Program-made: the position numbers and the translations under genes
The notes under the pieces: generated by a model
What the model saw: the letters and a program-made list of their open reading frames with translations, nothing else
Databases searched by the model: none
What the model was told of the DNA's origin: nothing
Source of the DNA: Candidatus Zhuqueibacterota bacterium
Lineage (GTDB): Bacteria > Zhuqueibacterota > Zhuqueibacteria > Residuimicrobiales > Oceaniaggregativiventaceae
Length of the DNA stretch: 64,000 nt
Reading direction: 5' to 3'
Assembly (NCBI GenBank): GCA_014728085.1
Contig: WJMF01000234.1
Span: 1 to 64,000 of the forward strand
Part shown: in pieces, positions 8,526 to 16,964 of the stretch
Position numbering within the stretch: position 1 is the stretch's first letter
Layout: the number at the start of each line of letters is the position of its first letter

Positions 8526-8870
8526 TTACATCATTGTTTTTGCCAATCGTGCCAATGCGGTTGGAATTTCCAGTTGATGTAGTTCGAGCCATTCGCCTAG
8601 TTTATCCTCGATCAGTCGGGTAATCCACAGCCTCGATGAATGCATCCGTTTGAAATTAAAATAATACTTGTCACCGATTTGGGTAATGGTATAGTTTTCA
8701 ATAAATAACCGGGTCTCCTGCTCTTCGCCGTGTAGTCTGACGGTAAAAGAGATTATCTTTCGACCGCTATCGATATCCAGCGCTTCCAGCTTGCCATAGC
8801 GCTTGATTTTTGTCTCCAGGACCTGATGGACCAGAAGAGAAATGCCCTTGTCTTTGAGTTTACCGAACAC
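8526..8870 (-). CDS. Hypothetical protein, about 114 residues
   Basis: I do not recognise a family. The translation has an alternating beta-rich middle (ISFTVRLHGEEQETRLFIEN, ITQIGDKYYFNFK) followed by an amphipathic helix (RLWITRLIEDKLGEWLELHQ), with no signal peptide or membrane segment. The frame is open to 8996, but the longer form would overlap the preceding metallophosphoesterase gene by 49 bp and its extra N-terminus looks unstructured. A GTG at 8870 with GAAAGGA about 12 nt upstream is preferred. The overall look is of a small lipid- or ligand-binding beta protein, a guess from pattern only. It is the last gene of the run that includes the metallophosphoesterase. Confidence 0.55.
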   Translation of the reverse strand: MFGKLKDKGISLLVHQVLETKIKRYGKLEALDIDSGRKIISFTVRLHGEEQETRLFIENYTITQIGDKYYFNFKRMHSSRLWITRLIEDKLGEWLELHQLEIPTALARLAKTMM

Positions 8871-8947
8871 TTGCAGAACACATCCTTTCAACCATAGATG
8901 ATGTTTTGTCGTCTTTTTTTTTAAGGCACAACGAATCCCGACTCTGT

Positions 8948-9871
8948 TTATGGTTCCGGATTTTGCGCTTGCCATCCATAGGTCTGATAGTGCCAATCGA
9001 ATGCCATCCCGTCAATATCAACCACCACAAACCCCTCATCAAATCCATCTCTGGGTCCCCGCCACCAGCGTCCGGATACAGCGCCGCCGGTAATATAATG
9101 CACATCTTTGTATACGATTTCTTCTACCACATGCAGATGTCCCTGAAGCACGAGTTTCAGATTGTGTGACTGAAATAATTCGATCACCCGATCAGAATTG
9201 GCAACAACCGCCGAGGCAGAGAGTGCGGCGGTACCGCCGTTATTGATCTGCTCCATGACGGAGACAAAAGGAATGTGTGTCGAGATCGCGATTGGCGTAT
9301 TCTGATCGACTCTGCTGAGGTCGGTTCTAATCCATTCCATTTGCAGAGAATCGACCACGCCGATATACTGCCGCTCCGGCGTATAACCAATGCCGTCCAG
9401 AATCATAAAGTGCCAGCCTTTATGATCAAAAGCATAATAGGTATTCTCTTGATCGAGTTGTTCGTTAAACATTGATTTACCAAAAGACGGATGCTGCGGA
9501 TCAATACCGCTTTCCCGGTAGAGGCCGAAAACCTCATGATTTCCCAGTGTTTGATACACCGGCATATCAAAATCCTGAATCAGATTGCGGTAGAGCGCAT
9601 AAAGGGATTCTGCCCGCTCATAAGGCTGTCCCAATGCATCCATAATCAGATCGCCACCGGTAATAACAAAATCCGGCTGCAACTCGTTAACCTTTTCAAT
9701 AGCGGCTTGAAAGCCCTGATCCGCCTTGAGCTCCGGCTGGACGTGTATATCGGTCATAAACACAAAACGAAACGATTCCCCGTTTTTGTTCGAGCACGCT
9801 GTCAGCGATGCCAGAACAATTGCTGTCAACAGCAGTATGAACGACACGTGGCGCAGTAAATTTCGATTCAT
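8948..9871 (-). CDS. Metallophosphoesterase lipoprotein (calcineurin-like)
   Basis: A 307-residue calcineurin-superfamily phosphoesterase. An N-terminal signal with lipobox LTAC (23-26) points to an envelope lipoprotein. Metal-ligand motifs are present in order: DIH (41-43), ITGGD (about 70-74), LGNHE (about 109-113), an isolated His in ISTHIPF (about 198) and GHLHV (about 244-248). These place it with purple-acid-phosphatase/Icc-like phosphodiesterases. The substrate cannot be told. GGGAGG lies 5 nt before the ATG. A 44-bp gap separates it from the upstream PurF-like gene. Confidence 0.88.
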   Translation of the reverse strand: MNRNLLRHVSFILLLTAIVLASLTACSNKNGESFRFVFMTDIHVQPELKADQGFQAAIEKVNELQPDFVITGGDLIMDALGQPYERAESLYALYRNLIQDFDMPVYQTLGNHEVFGLYRESGIDPQHPSFGKSMFNEQLDQENTYYAFDHKGWHFMILDGIGYTPERQYIGVVDSLQMEWIRTDLSRVDQNTPIAISTHIPFVSVMEQINNGGTAALSASAVVANSDRVIELFQSHNLKLVLQGHLHVVEEIVYKDVHYITGGAVSGRWWRGPRDGFDEGFVVVDIDGMAFDWHYQTYGWQAQNPEP

Positions 9872-9915
9872 CTTTTCCTCCCGGCTATAACGTATGTCAT
9901 TTTAAAAACAAAGAC

Positions 9916-11316
9916 TTATCCCTGTTGATCCCAGCAGTATGTACACAACTTGCATTTACGCAGACCAATGGCTTTGATCATATCCTCCATGAGCTGATAA
10001 CGTAGCGATGTCAGGTTAAGCCGTTTTCTGATTTTTTCTATCATTTGCGCATATTTATCAGACTCTGCATTCAAATAAGTGTCAGGTACGGTTTCGGCAT
10101 TGCCTTCAATTTCAGCGATTGCTTTGCGTCCGGCAAGGTCGAGCTCTGATCGCGAACGGGAAAAATTAAGATATCTGCAGCCGAAAATAAGCGGTGGGCA
10201 CGCCGGTCGCATATGGATCTCTTTAGCTCCATATTCATAGATTCGCTGAATGGTTTCACGCAACTGGGTACCCCGGACAATCGAATCCTCACAGAAAAGC
10301 AATCGCTTATTCTGAATGAAATCAAGAATAGGAATCAGTTTCATCCGTGCCACGAGGTCGCGATAGGATTGATTTTGCGGCATAAAGCTCCTCGGCCAGG
10401 TAGGGGTATACTTAACAAAGGGACGCCCCATTGGAATGGAAACCTGATTTGCATAGCCGATGGCATGAGCAACTCCCGAATCGGGAATACCCGCGACCAG
10501 ATCCGGTTTAATATCATCCCGCTTTGCCAGGGCCGCACCGCAGCGATAGCGAACATTTTCGACGTTCTTGCCCTCATACGTCGATGAGGGATATCCGTAA
10601 TAAATCCAGTGAAAGGCGCATATCTTTAGCTGGTCGGAAGGAGGCAATTTCTGTTCAAATCCATCCGCTCCGAGCAACACCACTTCACCTGGCCCCAATT
10701 CGTATTCGAATTCAAATCCCAGATTGACAAATGCTGTGCTTTCAAAAGCAGCGCACAGACCGGTGGTACTCTTTCCCAGAATGATCGGTGTTCGTCCGTA
10801 ATAGTCACGGCCGGCATAAATCCCTTCATCGGTGAGCAGCAGTACAGAACACGATCCATTGATTTGTTGTTGTGCATAGCGTATTCCTTCCTCAAAAGTA
10901 TCACCATGATTGATCAGGGTGGCGATAACTTCTGTAGGACTAATCGTACCACCGCTCATTTCTGAAAAATGGGCAGTTTTATTTTTAAAAGCATTTCGAA
11001 TGAGCGCAAATTTGTTGTTTATTCTCGCCACCGAAGCGATACCATAGCGACCGAGGTGTGAGTTGATTAAAAGGGGTTGCGAATCGGTATCGCTGATGAT
11101 GCCGATTCCGGACCGGCCATGAAATTTTAGGATATCATCTTCAAATTTGGAACGAAATTGACTGTTTTCAATATTATGAATGCCGCGGCTTATTCCCTTT
11201 TTATTCAATACCGCCAATCCACCGCGCTTGGTACCGAGATGGGAATGATAGTCTGTTCCATAGAAAAGCGTTTTTACACAATCCTGTTCGGAGATGATGC
11301 CAAAATAACCGCCCAA
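9916..11316 (-). CDS. Amidophosphoribosyltransferase-like protein lacking the N-terminal nucleophile Cys
   Basis: Homologue of PurF, which makes phosphoribosylamine from PRPP and glutamine in the first step of purine synthesis. The glutaminase (Ntn) domain is recognisable from GTDYHSHLGTKRGG (20-33) onward, but the protein begins MGGYFGII, so the Cys1 that attacks glutamine in canonical PurF is Gly. The frame upstream of the start encodes no Cys nearby. The phosphoribosyltransferase domain is intact with the PRPP loop LLFCEDSIVRGTQ (about 342-354). The C-terminus has CKLCTYC, a possible metal site. The start is TTG with a strong AAAGGAGG site. The same MGG[FY]FG-type homologue occurs in other bacteria as far as I recall. 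It may use ammonia, or act on another amine. No other purine gene lies nearby. Confidence 0.88.
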   Translation of the reverse strand: MGGYFGIISEQDCVKTLFYGTDYHSHLGTKRGGLAVLNKKGISRGIHNIENSQFRSKFEDDILKFHGRSGIGIISDTDSQPLLINSHLGRYGIASVARINNKFALIRNAFKNKTAHFSEMSGGTISPTEVIATLINHGDTFEEGIRYAQQQINGSCSVLLLTDEGIYAGRDYYGRTPIILGKSTTGLCAAFESTAFVNLGFEFEYELGPGEVVLLGADGFEQKLPPSDQLKICAFHWIYYGYPSSTYEGKNVENVRYRCGAALAKRDDIKPDLVAGIPDSGVAHAIGYANQVSIPMGRPFVKYTPTWPRSFMPQNQSYRDLVARMKLIPILDFIQNKRLLFCEDSIVRGTQLRETIQRIYEYGAKEIHMRPACPPLIFGCRYLNFSRSRSELDLAGRKAIAEIEGNAETVPDTYLNAESDKYAQMIEKIRKRLNLTSLRYQLMEDMIKAIGLRKCKLCTYCWDQQG

Positions 11317-11381
11317 AACTTGTCCTCCTTTATGCTATCACCGTGGTTCAGGAAAAACATAAACTCACTCATCAATGATCG

Positions 11382-12572
11382 TTAAAAAAGATTGGATATG
11401 ATTTCATACATACCGACATAGGTCCCTATAGCGCTTCCAAGACCGGTCAGAAGAAAGACCAGAAAGATCCGCAGCAATTTATTGTGCCACCAGGCCCGGA
11501 ATACAGCAACATCATCCGACACGGTTTCAAACTCCTTCACCACCGGCGGGCGAAAATAGGCCTGAATAAATACGGCCACATAGCCTGCACCGATAACCGG
11601 GGTCAGGCTGGTTATCGGTGCGGCAAGAAAAGCGATTAAAATCGTTAAAGGGTGAGCGAATGCCAGAATGGCGCCCAGGGCACATGGAATACCGTTTGCC
11701 AGTACCCAGAACAGGGCATTATCGCCCGCCGCAGCTGAACCTTTTGTAAATCCGATATAGACCAATGAACCGATTATGAATACGGGCAAGCCCCATGCAA
11801 ACCATTTCCAGGTTTTGGAGGGTGGCGGGATAGAGTCGAGCGATTCGAGGTCATAGGTTTTGTCCTGTCTCAATTTCCGGGCAATGCCCTCGCGATGACC
11901 GGCTCCAACCACGGCTACAATTTTATTGCCGTTTGCGGCTTTGATTTTTTGTGCCAAATAGATATCCCGCTCATCGAGCAGTATGGTTTTTAAAACCGGC
12001 AAAAACTTGCCCATTTCAGTGAGCAATTCGGTCAAAACATCTTTTTGACGCAGTTTTGCCAGTTCTTCTTCGTCTAATTCCGGCCGTTCAAAAATACCGG
12101 CCAATCCAAAGGCGAGAAATTTCATTTTTTGCCAAAACGACATGCTGGTCCAGGCACGACGCAATGTGATTCGTACATTGCGATCGGCCAACTCGATCGG
12201 AATTTGATTCTCGTCAGCAACATGAATGGCCTCCAGGAGTTCCGTTCCCGGCATCACACCGAGTTTTTGTCCCAGTCGCTTCTGAAAAGAGGAAAGCAAA
12301 ATATTGATAAAAAGGGTGCTGATTTGCTTCTCCCGTATAACCGCTTTGAGATCAAGACTCTGCCATTTCTTTTTTTCCGACAGGGCTTTATAGCGCTGTT
12401 CGTCCAGTTCAACACAGACGCAATCCGGCTTTTCCGTTTCTATGACCTTGCGAACAAGATCGACGGATTGGCGTGAAATATGAGCTGTACCAACAATGAT
12501 GTATTCTTTTTCCTCATTCAGCCGCAAGACGTCATGACCATAATCATTTTCTTTTGAAACCGGTTTTTGCAA
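11382..12572 (-). CDS. TraB/PrgY family membrane protein
   Basis: A 396-residue member of the TraB family (TIGR00261), named for Enterococcus pheromone-shutdown proteins but widespread and poorly understood. It has the conserved GTAHIS (28-33), CVELDEQRY (about 53-61), and VGAGHREG (about 222-229) motifs of the TIKI/TraB/EreA-like fold. The C-terminal part carries about four membrane helices (roughly 255-275, 290-310, 312-345, 368-392). The TTG start has GGAG upstream. There is no pheromone or conjugation gene near, so a plasmid role is unlikely. The soluble domain may be a metal-dependent protease-like enzyme, by family resemblance only. Confidence 0.82.
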   Translation of the reverse strand: MQKPVSKENDYGHDVLRLNEEKEYIIVGTAHISRQSVDLVRKVIETEKPDCVCVELDEQRYKALSEKKKWQSLDLKAVIREKQISTLFINILLSSFQKRLGQKLGVMPGTELLEAIHVADENQIPIELADRNVRITLRRAWTSMSFWQKMKFLAFGLAGIFERPELDEEELAKLRQKDVLTELLTEMGKFLPVLKTILLDERDIYLAQKIKAANGNKIVAVVGAGHREGIARKLRQDKTYDLESLDSIPPPSKTWKWFAWGLPVFIIGSLVYIGFTKGSAAAGDNALFWVLANGIPCALGAILAFAHPLTILIAFLAAPITSLTPVIGAGYVAVFIQAYFRPPVVKEFETVSDDVAVFRAWWHNKLLRIFLVFLLTGLGSAIGTYVGMYEIISNLF

Positions 12573-12666
12573 AACGAATTTCTCCTTTTACCTGTATGAT
12601 AAAGCGCTGTGGTAATCCTTTTGTATGGTAAACAGTATAAATCTTGCTTTTTAAGCAGCCTGTATT

Positions 12667-14010
12667 TTATAAACCCTTGCGATCTCCCCATTCCTCTTTA
12701 CGGATATCATATCCCTTTTGTGAATAATCCTCGAACGGACTAGTAATCGAATCCGTTCGAACAACTTTGATGGCCTCTGTACACCAGGAAAGTTGACCGA
12801 TCATTTTTGCAGCCTCATCGATAAGATATTCTCCCATACCGGGAGCCAGCAGAGCCGAGATGGCTTCATATCCACCTTCCGCATAATCGCGCTCATTCAG
12901 TATGTAACCGACATTGCCGCCATTTGAAAGTTGACAGATATAGAGTGGATGCTGAATTTTCTCCTTTAATTTCAACCCCAGCTCGACGAATACTTCACCC
13001 GGCAGGGCGACCAAAATAATATCGCCGATGGCAAAAATTTGTACCTTTACCCGTATACTGTCAGTGGGAGCGATTTCCCGTTGTGTCGGACAAACAATCT
13101 CCCTGGCTTTGACCCCGATCGGAAAGCCATTGTAAACAGGCATTCGCTGTAAAATTTTTAATGCCTCTGCACCAAGGGCGCGACCGATTTCGACCCGACT
13201 ATTGCCTTCACGCTCGACGGGCACCTGATTTCCGGAAGCACCGAGAGAAAAAAGGGAAACACCACCTTCTATCCGCTCAATCAGCTGCATGGTATATGCG
13301 GGATAATCAGCGGAGATGGAATACATTTCGTTCATACCGCAAACCGGATGCGTGCTATAGTTAACCAGTGAAGCAATGCGCTCACCCTTGTGATTATCAA
13401 AGCGAATAACCCCGACCTCGGGATCGATAGGACCAAAGGTCATTCCGGTCGTATCACCGGGCATTCGCCAGTGCATCTGTATTGCTCCATCCGAGCCAAT
13501 AACCCGTCGATTAAAGGTAAGGCCTGCAGCTTTGCCATCGGCGCATCCGATCCATGCCGGTCGACGGTTGCGGTCAGCGCGTTCCACCAGACCTGCTATT
13601 TTTGCGATGACCGTTCTGGTATAGTCGTTAACATAGGGCTTATCGCTATCCAGGCCGATACAGGGAGAAAAATGGGTGTGAGAAGCGGTGATCAAAACAT
13701 GATCGGCATCCAGTCCGGTGCGGTGATAAATTTCTTCTTTCATAATTTTATTGACATCAGGATACGTTTTTAAGAGATCGGTGGTAACCACGGCGATTTT
13801 TGTTCTACCGTCATCTATCACCACCGCTTTGGCATAGAGATTATCAGCAATATCCTCACTGGGACGATCACGGGCCAGCCAGCCGCATAACCAGATACCT
13901 ATAGGCGGAGAGATGTCCACCTTTGCCGCCCCCGCAGTCAGGCGATGCTCTTTTGCCATAGAAAGAACAGCGGTCAGAAGGACAAGTAAATACACTATTC
14001 TCTTTTTCAT
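12667..14010 (-). CDS. Neutral/alkaline ceramidase-like exported protein
   Basis: Resembles the neutral ceramidase family (PF04734), which hydrolyses the N-acyl bond of ceramide in a zinc-dependent manner. Seen here: the N-terminal AGAAKVDISPP segment, then the His-rich zinc-site region ITASHTHFSP (about 105-114), NYSTHPVCG, and GASGNQVPVE. At 447 residues it is shorter than classical ceramidases and lacks the C-terminal Ig-like domain, like many environmental homologues whose substrate is unproven. The ATG at 14010 is chosen over the longer frame to 14100 because AGGAG precedes it and it starts a clean signal peptide (MKKRIVYLLVLL..., about 18 residues). Probably periplasmic or secreted. Confidence 0.82.
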   Translation of the reverse strand: MKKRIVYLLVLLTAVLSMAKEHRLTAGAAKVDISPPIGIWLCGWLARDRPSEDIADNLYAKAVVIDDGRTKIAVVTTDLLKTYPDVNKIMKEEIYHRTGLDADHVLITASHTHFSPCIGLDSDKPYVNDYTRTVIAKIAGLVERADRNRRPAWIGCADGKAAGLTFNRRVIGSDGAIQMHWRMPGDTTGMTFGPIDPEVGVIRFDNHKGERIASLVNYSTHPVCGMNEMYSISADYPAYTMQLIERIEGGVSLFSLGASGNQVPVEREGNSRVEIGRALGAEALKILQRMPVYNGFPIGVKAREIVCPTQREIAPTDSIRVKVQIFAIGDIILVALPGEVFVELGLKLKEKIQHPLYICQLSNGGNVGYILNERDYAEGGYEAISALLAPGMGEYLIDEAAKMIGQLSWCTEAIKVVRTDSITSPFEDYSQKGYDIRKEEWGDRKGL

Positions 14011-14057
14011 GGTCTTTCTCCTGTCAGTTGAGCCGGTAAATCGTCTGTAATTGAGGA

Positions 14058-14085
14058 AATGTAAGGAAAATTCACAAGGTATCAA
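14058..14085 (-). promoter_or_regulatory. Candidate promoter of the ceramidase-like gene
   Basis: Minus strand: TTGATA (14085-14080), 16-bp spacer, TACATT (14063-14058), about 45 nt before the ATG. The -10 is weak. Confidence 0.28.
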
Positions 14086-14289
14086 AGTAATTATTGTCAC
14101 CCCGGTTATAAGGCATGTACAACAATATTGTAAACACCCCCAGGTGTCGGTTTCAATTTTGAATTAAACCCCTGCCTTCTCTTTTCAACTTTTCAGTTTT
14201 ACCTCAAGAATTATTAGAGTTAAATAATAAGAAAAATAGTTTATTAGGTCAAGTTTTCATATTTTTTAGTTGCAAATTTGAAATTAAAC

Positions 14290-14317
14290 TTGTACTTTAT
14301 AAACGAATTAGTATATT
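14290..14317 (+). promoter_or_regulatory. Candidate promoter of the exported FlgD-like-domain protein
   Basis: TTGTAC (14290-14295), 16-bp spacer, TATATT (14312-14317), then a short leader and GGAGGAG before the ATG at 14344. No Bacteroidota-type TAnnTTTG element is present. Confidence 0.35.
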
Positions 14318-14343
14318 CCGCATAAATTAATGGAGGAGCAGAC

Positions 14344-15522
14344 ATGAAAACATATGTTACGATTGTTTTTATGCTCAGCCTGTTGTGCGGGACGGTATTG
14401 GGATATGGAATTTTAAATACCTGGATTAATGAGTTTCATTACGAAAATACCGGTATGGATACGAATGAATTTATCGAAGTGGTAACTGTTGCAGCCTATT
14501 CGGTAGATGAACTGAAACAGTTCACTGTGAGTCTGTATCAGGGATCTAACGGCAAACCCTACTGGCAAAAAACACTCGATGAATTTAGTCGCGGCGACGT
14601 GACACCACAAGGTTTCGTGGTTTTGTATTATGATTTTACCGGTGATGTTATTCGAAATGGAGCCCCAGGTGGGATTACGCTGGATTTTAACGGCGCTTTA
14701 ATCCATTCCATCAGCTTCGAAGGGTCATTCAAAGCAGCAGCCGGTCCAGCACATGGTTGGTACTTGCCGGATATCAGAGTGTTCGAAGACGACACGACTC
14801 CCGCAAATTATTCCATTCAACTTGTGGGAAATGGACTGGTCGCTGGCAGCTTTATTTGGGCAGGCCCAGGGCCTGCAACAAAAGGTTCGGTAAATCCGGA
14901 TCAATCTCTACCCGTTGAACTTTTTAGTTTTATTGCTTACGGTAAAAATGACTTTATTCTGCTAAAATGGGTAACGTTTTCTGAAGTGAATAACGTCGGT
15001 TTTCTGGTTGAACGGCGGCCGATCGGTGAAGAGGCGTGGCAACTCGTCGCATCGTATAGAACGCACCAAGACCTGCTTGGCAAAGGCACGACTGCAGAGG
15101 TTTCAGTTTACACCTTTAAAGATACGAGACTCGAACCCTATGCGGGATACGAATATCGTCTCGGAGATGCCGATCTAAACGGGGCGGTGAACTATACGAG
15201 CCCGATTCGTGTCCGACTCGATTACAATCATGAACAATCCCCTGAAGATTATGCCCTGGCACCGGCGTATCCGAATCCCTTTAATCCGGAAACGCATATC
15301 AATTACCAGCTAAAAAGAGATGCTTACGTCGAGCTTGTAGTCTCAAATTTACTCGGTCACAGCGTCCGGACACTGGTATCAGAACACCAGGCCTCAGGGT
15401 ATTATACCACTTTTTGGAACGGCCGCAACGATAACGGCATCCTCTTGTCATCCGGTGTCTATTTCATAACCCTTAAAACAGAGGATTTTACATTTACCCG
15501 CAAAGTCATCAAGCTGCAATAA
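14344..15522 (+). CDS. Exported protein with lamin-tail-like N-terminus and C-terminal FlgD/sorting-type domain
   Basis: A 392-residue secreted protein. Residues 1-20 form a signal peptide. INEFHYENTG and NEFIEVV near the start resemble lamin-tail-type domains found on bacterial surface proteins. A linker LPVELFSFIA... LKWVTFSEVNNVGFLVERR (about 197-233) is the pattern seen before C-terminal sorting domains. The last 85 residues, from AYPNPFNPETHINYQL to FTRKVIKLQ, form the FlgD-like/type IX-like C-terminal domain common in FCB bacteria. It is probably exported to the cell surface or medium. No catalytic motif is visible. It stands alone with its own candidate promoter, a GGAGGAG site and a downstream terminator at 15540-15582. 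Confidence 0.85.
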   Translation: MKTYVTIVFMLSLLCGTVLGYGILNTWINEFHYENTGMDTNEFIEVVTVAAYSVDELKQFTVSLYQGSNGKPYWQKTLDEFSRGDVTPQGFVVLYYDFTGDVIRNGAPGGITLDFNGALIHSISFEGSFKAAAGPAHGWYLPDIRVFEDDTTPANYSIQLVGNGLVAGSFIWAGPGPATKGSVNPDQSLPVELFSFIAYGKNDFILLKWVTFSEVNNVGFLVERRPIGEEAWQLVASYRTHQDLLGKGTTAEVSVYTFKDTRLEPYAGYEYRLGDADLNGAVNYTSPIRVRLDYNHEQSPEDYALAPAYPNPFNPETHINYQLKRDAYVELVVSNLLGHSVRTLVSEHQASGYYTTFWNGRNDNGILLSSGVYFITLKTEDFTFTRKVIKLQ

Positions 15523-15539
15523 ACCATTCAACCCTATAG

Positions 15540-15582
15540 ACAATAAAAAAAGCGGATAATTGCTATCCGCTTTTTTTATTGT
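15540..15582. terminator. Bidirectional intrinsic terminator
   Basis: Perfect stem with GCGGATA / TATCCGC at 15552-15558 and 15564-15570, loop ATTGC. It is extended by complementary A and T tracts to 15540 and 15582, so it can act on both strands. It ends the transcript of the exported protein gene. Confidence 0.9.
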
Positions 15583-15614
15583 ATCTGGCCCAAAGTTTAT
15601 CATGTGAGGACCTC

Positions 15615-16964
15615 ATGGAGCGAAACAACAAGGAGCTGAAAACATTTTACAGGGACTGGACCGACCTGGACACCAACATTCAAAAGTGGTGGAACAAGGA
15701 TTTAAGAAAATCGCAGGAAGATGAACTTTTAGATTCATCGATAAATAAAATCTGGTATGCAGATGAAGAGCATCAAAAAAAAGAAGAAATGGCAAACGAA
15801 CCGCCGACCTTGTTATACCTGCCGTTTCCATATATATCCGGTGGCGGCAGCGAGTCTGCATTTCCGGAAATGTACTGCTGGGATATCTATTTTATCAATC
15901 TCGGCTTGCTGGCACATCAGCGCTACGATATTGTACGCTATCATATTATCAATCAGCTTTTTATGATCGAAAGATACGGAATGGTCTTAAACGGTAACAG
16001 AACTTTTTATCTGGGTCGTTCACAGTTACCCTTGCATGCTACAAGTGTCGAAAATTATTATCGCCATACCAAAGAACGGGATATGCTCTTTCGCGCTTAT
16101 CCCATTTTAAAAAATGAGTTTATCAACTATTGGAAAGCAGACCATCACCATACTCCAACCGGCCTTGCCACCAATCGAGACCTGAGCGATCCCGAGCTCT
16201 CTTCCACCGATATCCCAAAATCTCTGTTACAGCAAAACCAATTACGGCCAGAACTCTCTGCTGAAGCCGAAGTTTTGGATTTTACTTCTATTTTTGACGG
16301 AGATATACGGCAGTGCAATCCCTTGATGACCAATTGCGCGCTGATACGATACGCGAAAACACTAAAATGGATGGCCGGGGAAATCGGATTAAAAGAAGAT
16401 TCTCGTTTCTGGGATCAGGAAGCCAGGGATCGATCCGCTCGTCTGAATGAATTGTGCTGGAGCGAGGAAAAGGGATTTTTCTTTGAATACAACTACAAGC
16501 GGGGCAAGCAATTGCCCTATTGGTCTCTTGCCGCTTATTGGACATTATGGGCAGGAATAGCGGATAAAAACAAAGCTCGAAGACTTGCAGAACATCTGTT
16601 CAGGTTCGAACATCCCTATGGATTATCACAGACCGATAAAATGTACCCCAGTCCGCATCCCGAGTTTGAATATTTACAATGGGACTATCCAAGCGGATGG
16701 GCACCTATGCATATGATTGTTTGTGATGCCCTCAGTGCCTACGGATATTCACAGCAGGCAACCCGTATTGCAAAAAAATTTTTAAAGTTGCAAATCGATC
16801 TATACAAATCGACAAATAAATTATGGGAAAAATATAATTGTGTCAACGGCAGCCTGGAACTGCCCAGAGAGCGCTATCCGGTTGTTCCCTTGCATGGCTG
16901 GAGCTCGGCGTCGGTGGTTTATCTCGGCCGAAAACTTTTTGAATCATCGGTTGGTCACGTCTGA
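15615..16964 (+). CDS. Trehalase (glycoside hydrolase family 37)
   Basis: Splits alpha,alpha-trehalose into two glucose molecules. Both GH37 signatures are visible: a modified signature 1 with SAFPEMYCWDIYFI (about 80-93) and signature 2 QWDYPSGWAPMH (about 354-365). The catalytic acid region is represented by FDGDI. At 449 residues it lacks a signal peptide, so a cytoplasmic trehalase is likely. The frame is open from 15579, but that region is terminator stem, so the ATG at 15615, 5 nt after GAGGA, is chosen. The 3' end overlaps the convergent URO-D-family gene by 21 bp. No trehalose synthesis or uptake gene is in the window. Confidence 0.88.
   Translation: MERNNKELKTFYRDWTDLDTNIQKWWNKDLRKSQEDELLDSSINKIWYADEEHQKKEEMANEPPTLLYLPFPYISGGGSESAFPEMYCWDIYFINLGLLAHQRYDIVRYHIINQLFMIERYGMVLNGNRTFYLGRSQLPLHATSVENYYRHTKERDMLFRAYPILKNEFINYWKADHHHTPTGLATNRDLSDPELSSTDIPKSLLQQNQLRPELSAEAEVLDFTSIFDGDIRQCNPLMTNCALIRYAKTLKWMAGEIGLKEDSRFWDQEARDRSARLNELCWSEEKGFFFEYNYKRGKQLPYWSLAAYWTLWAGIADKNKARRLAEHLFRFEHPYGLSQTDKMYPSPHPEFEYLQWDYPSGWAPMHMIVCDALSAYGYSQQATRIAKKFLKLQIDLYKSTNKLWEKYNCVNGSLELPRERYPVVPLHGWSSASVVYLGRKLFESSVGHV

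Larger units (their letters stand above)
14011..14343. other. Intergenic region between divergent exported-protein genes
   Basis: Non-coding, very AT-rich to the right of about 14200. It contains back-to-back candidate promoters for both flanking genes and one 10-bp palindrome ACAATATTGT at 14123-14132. No RNA gene or riboswitch was recognised. Confidence 0.5.
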
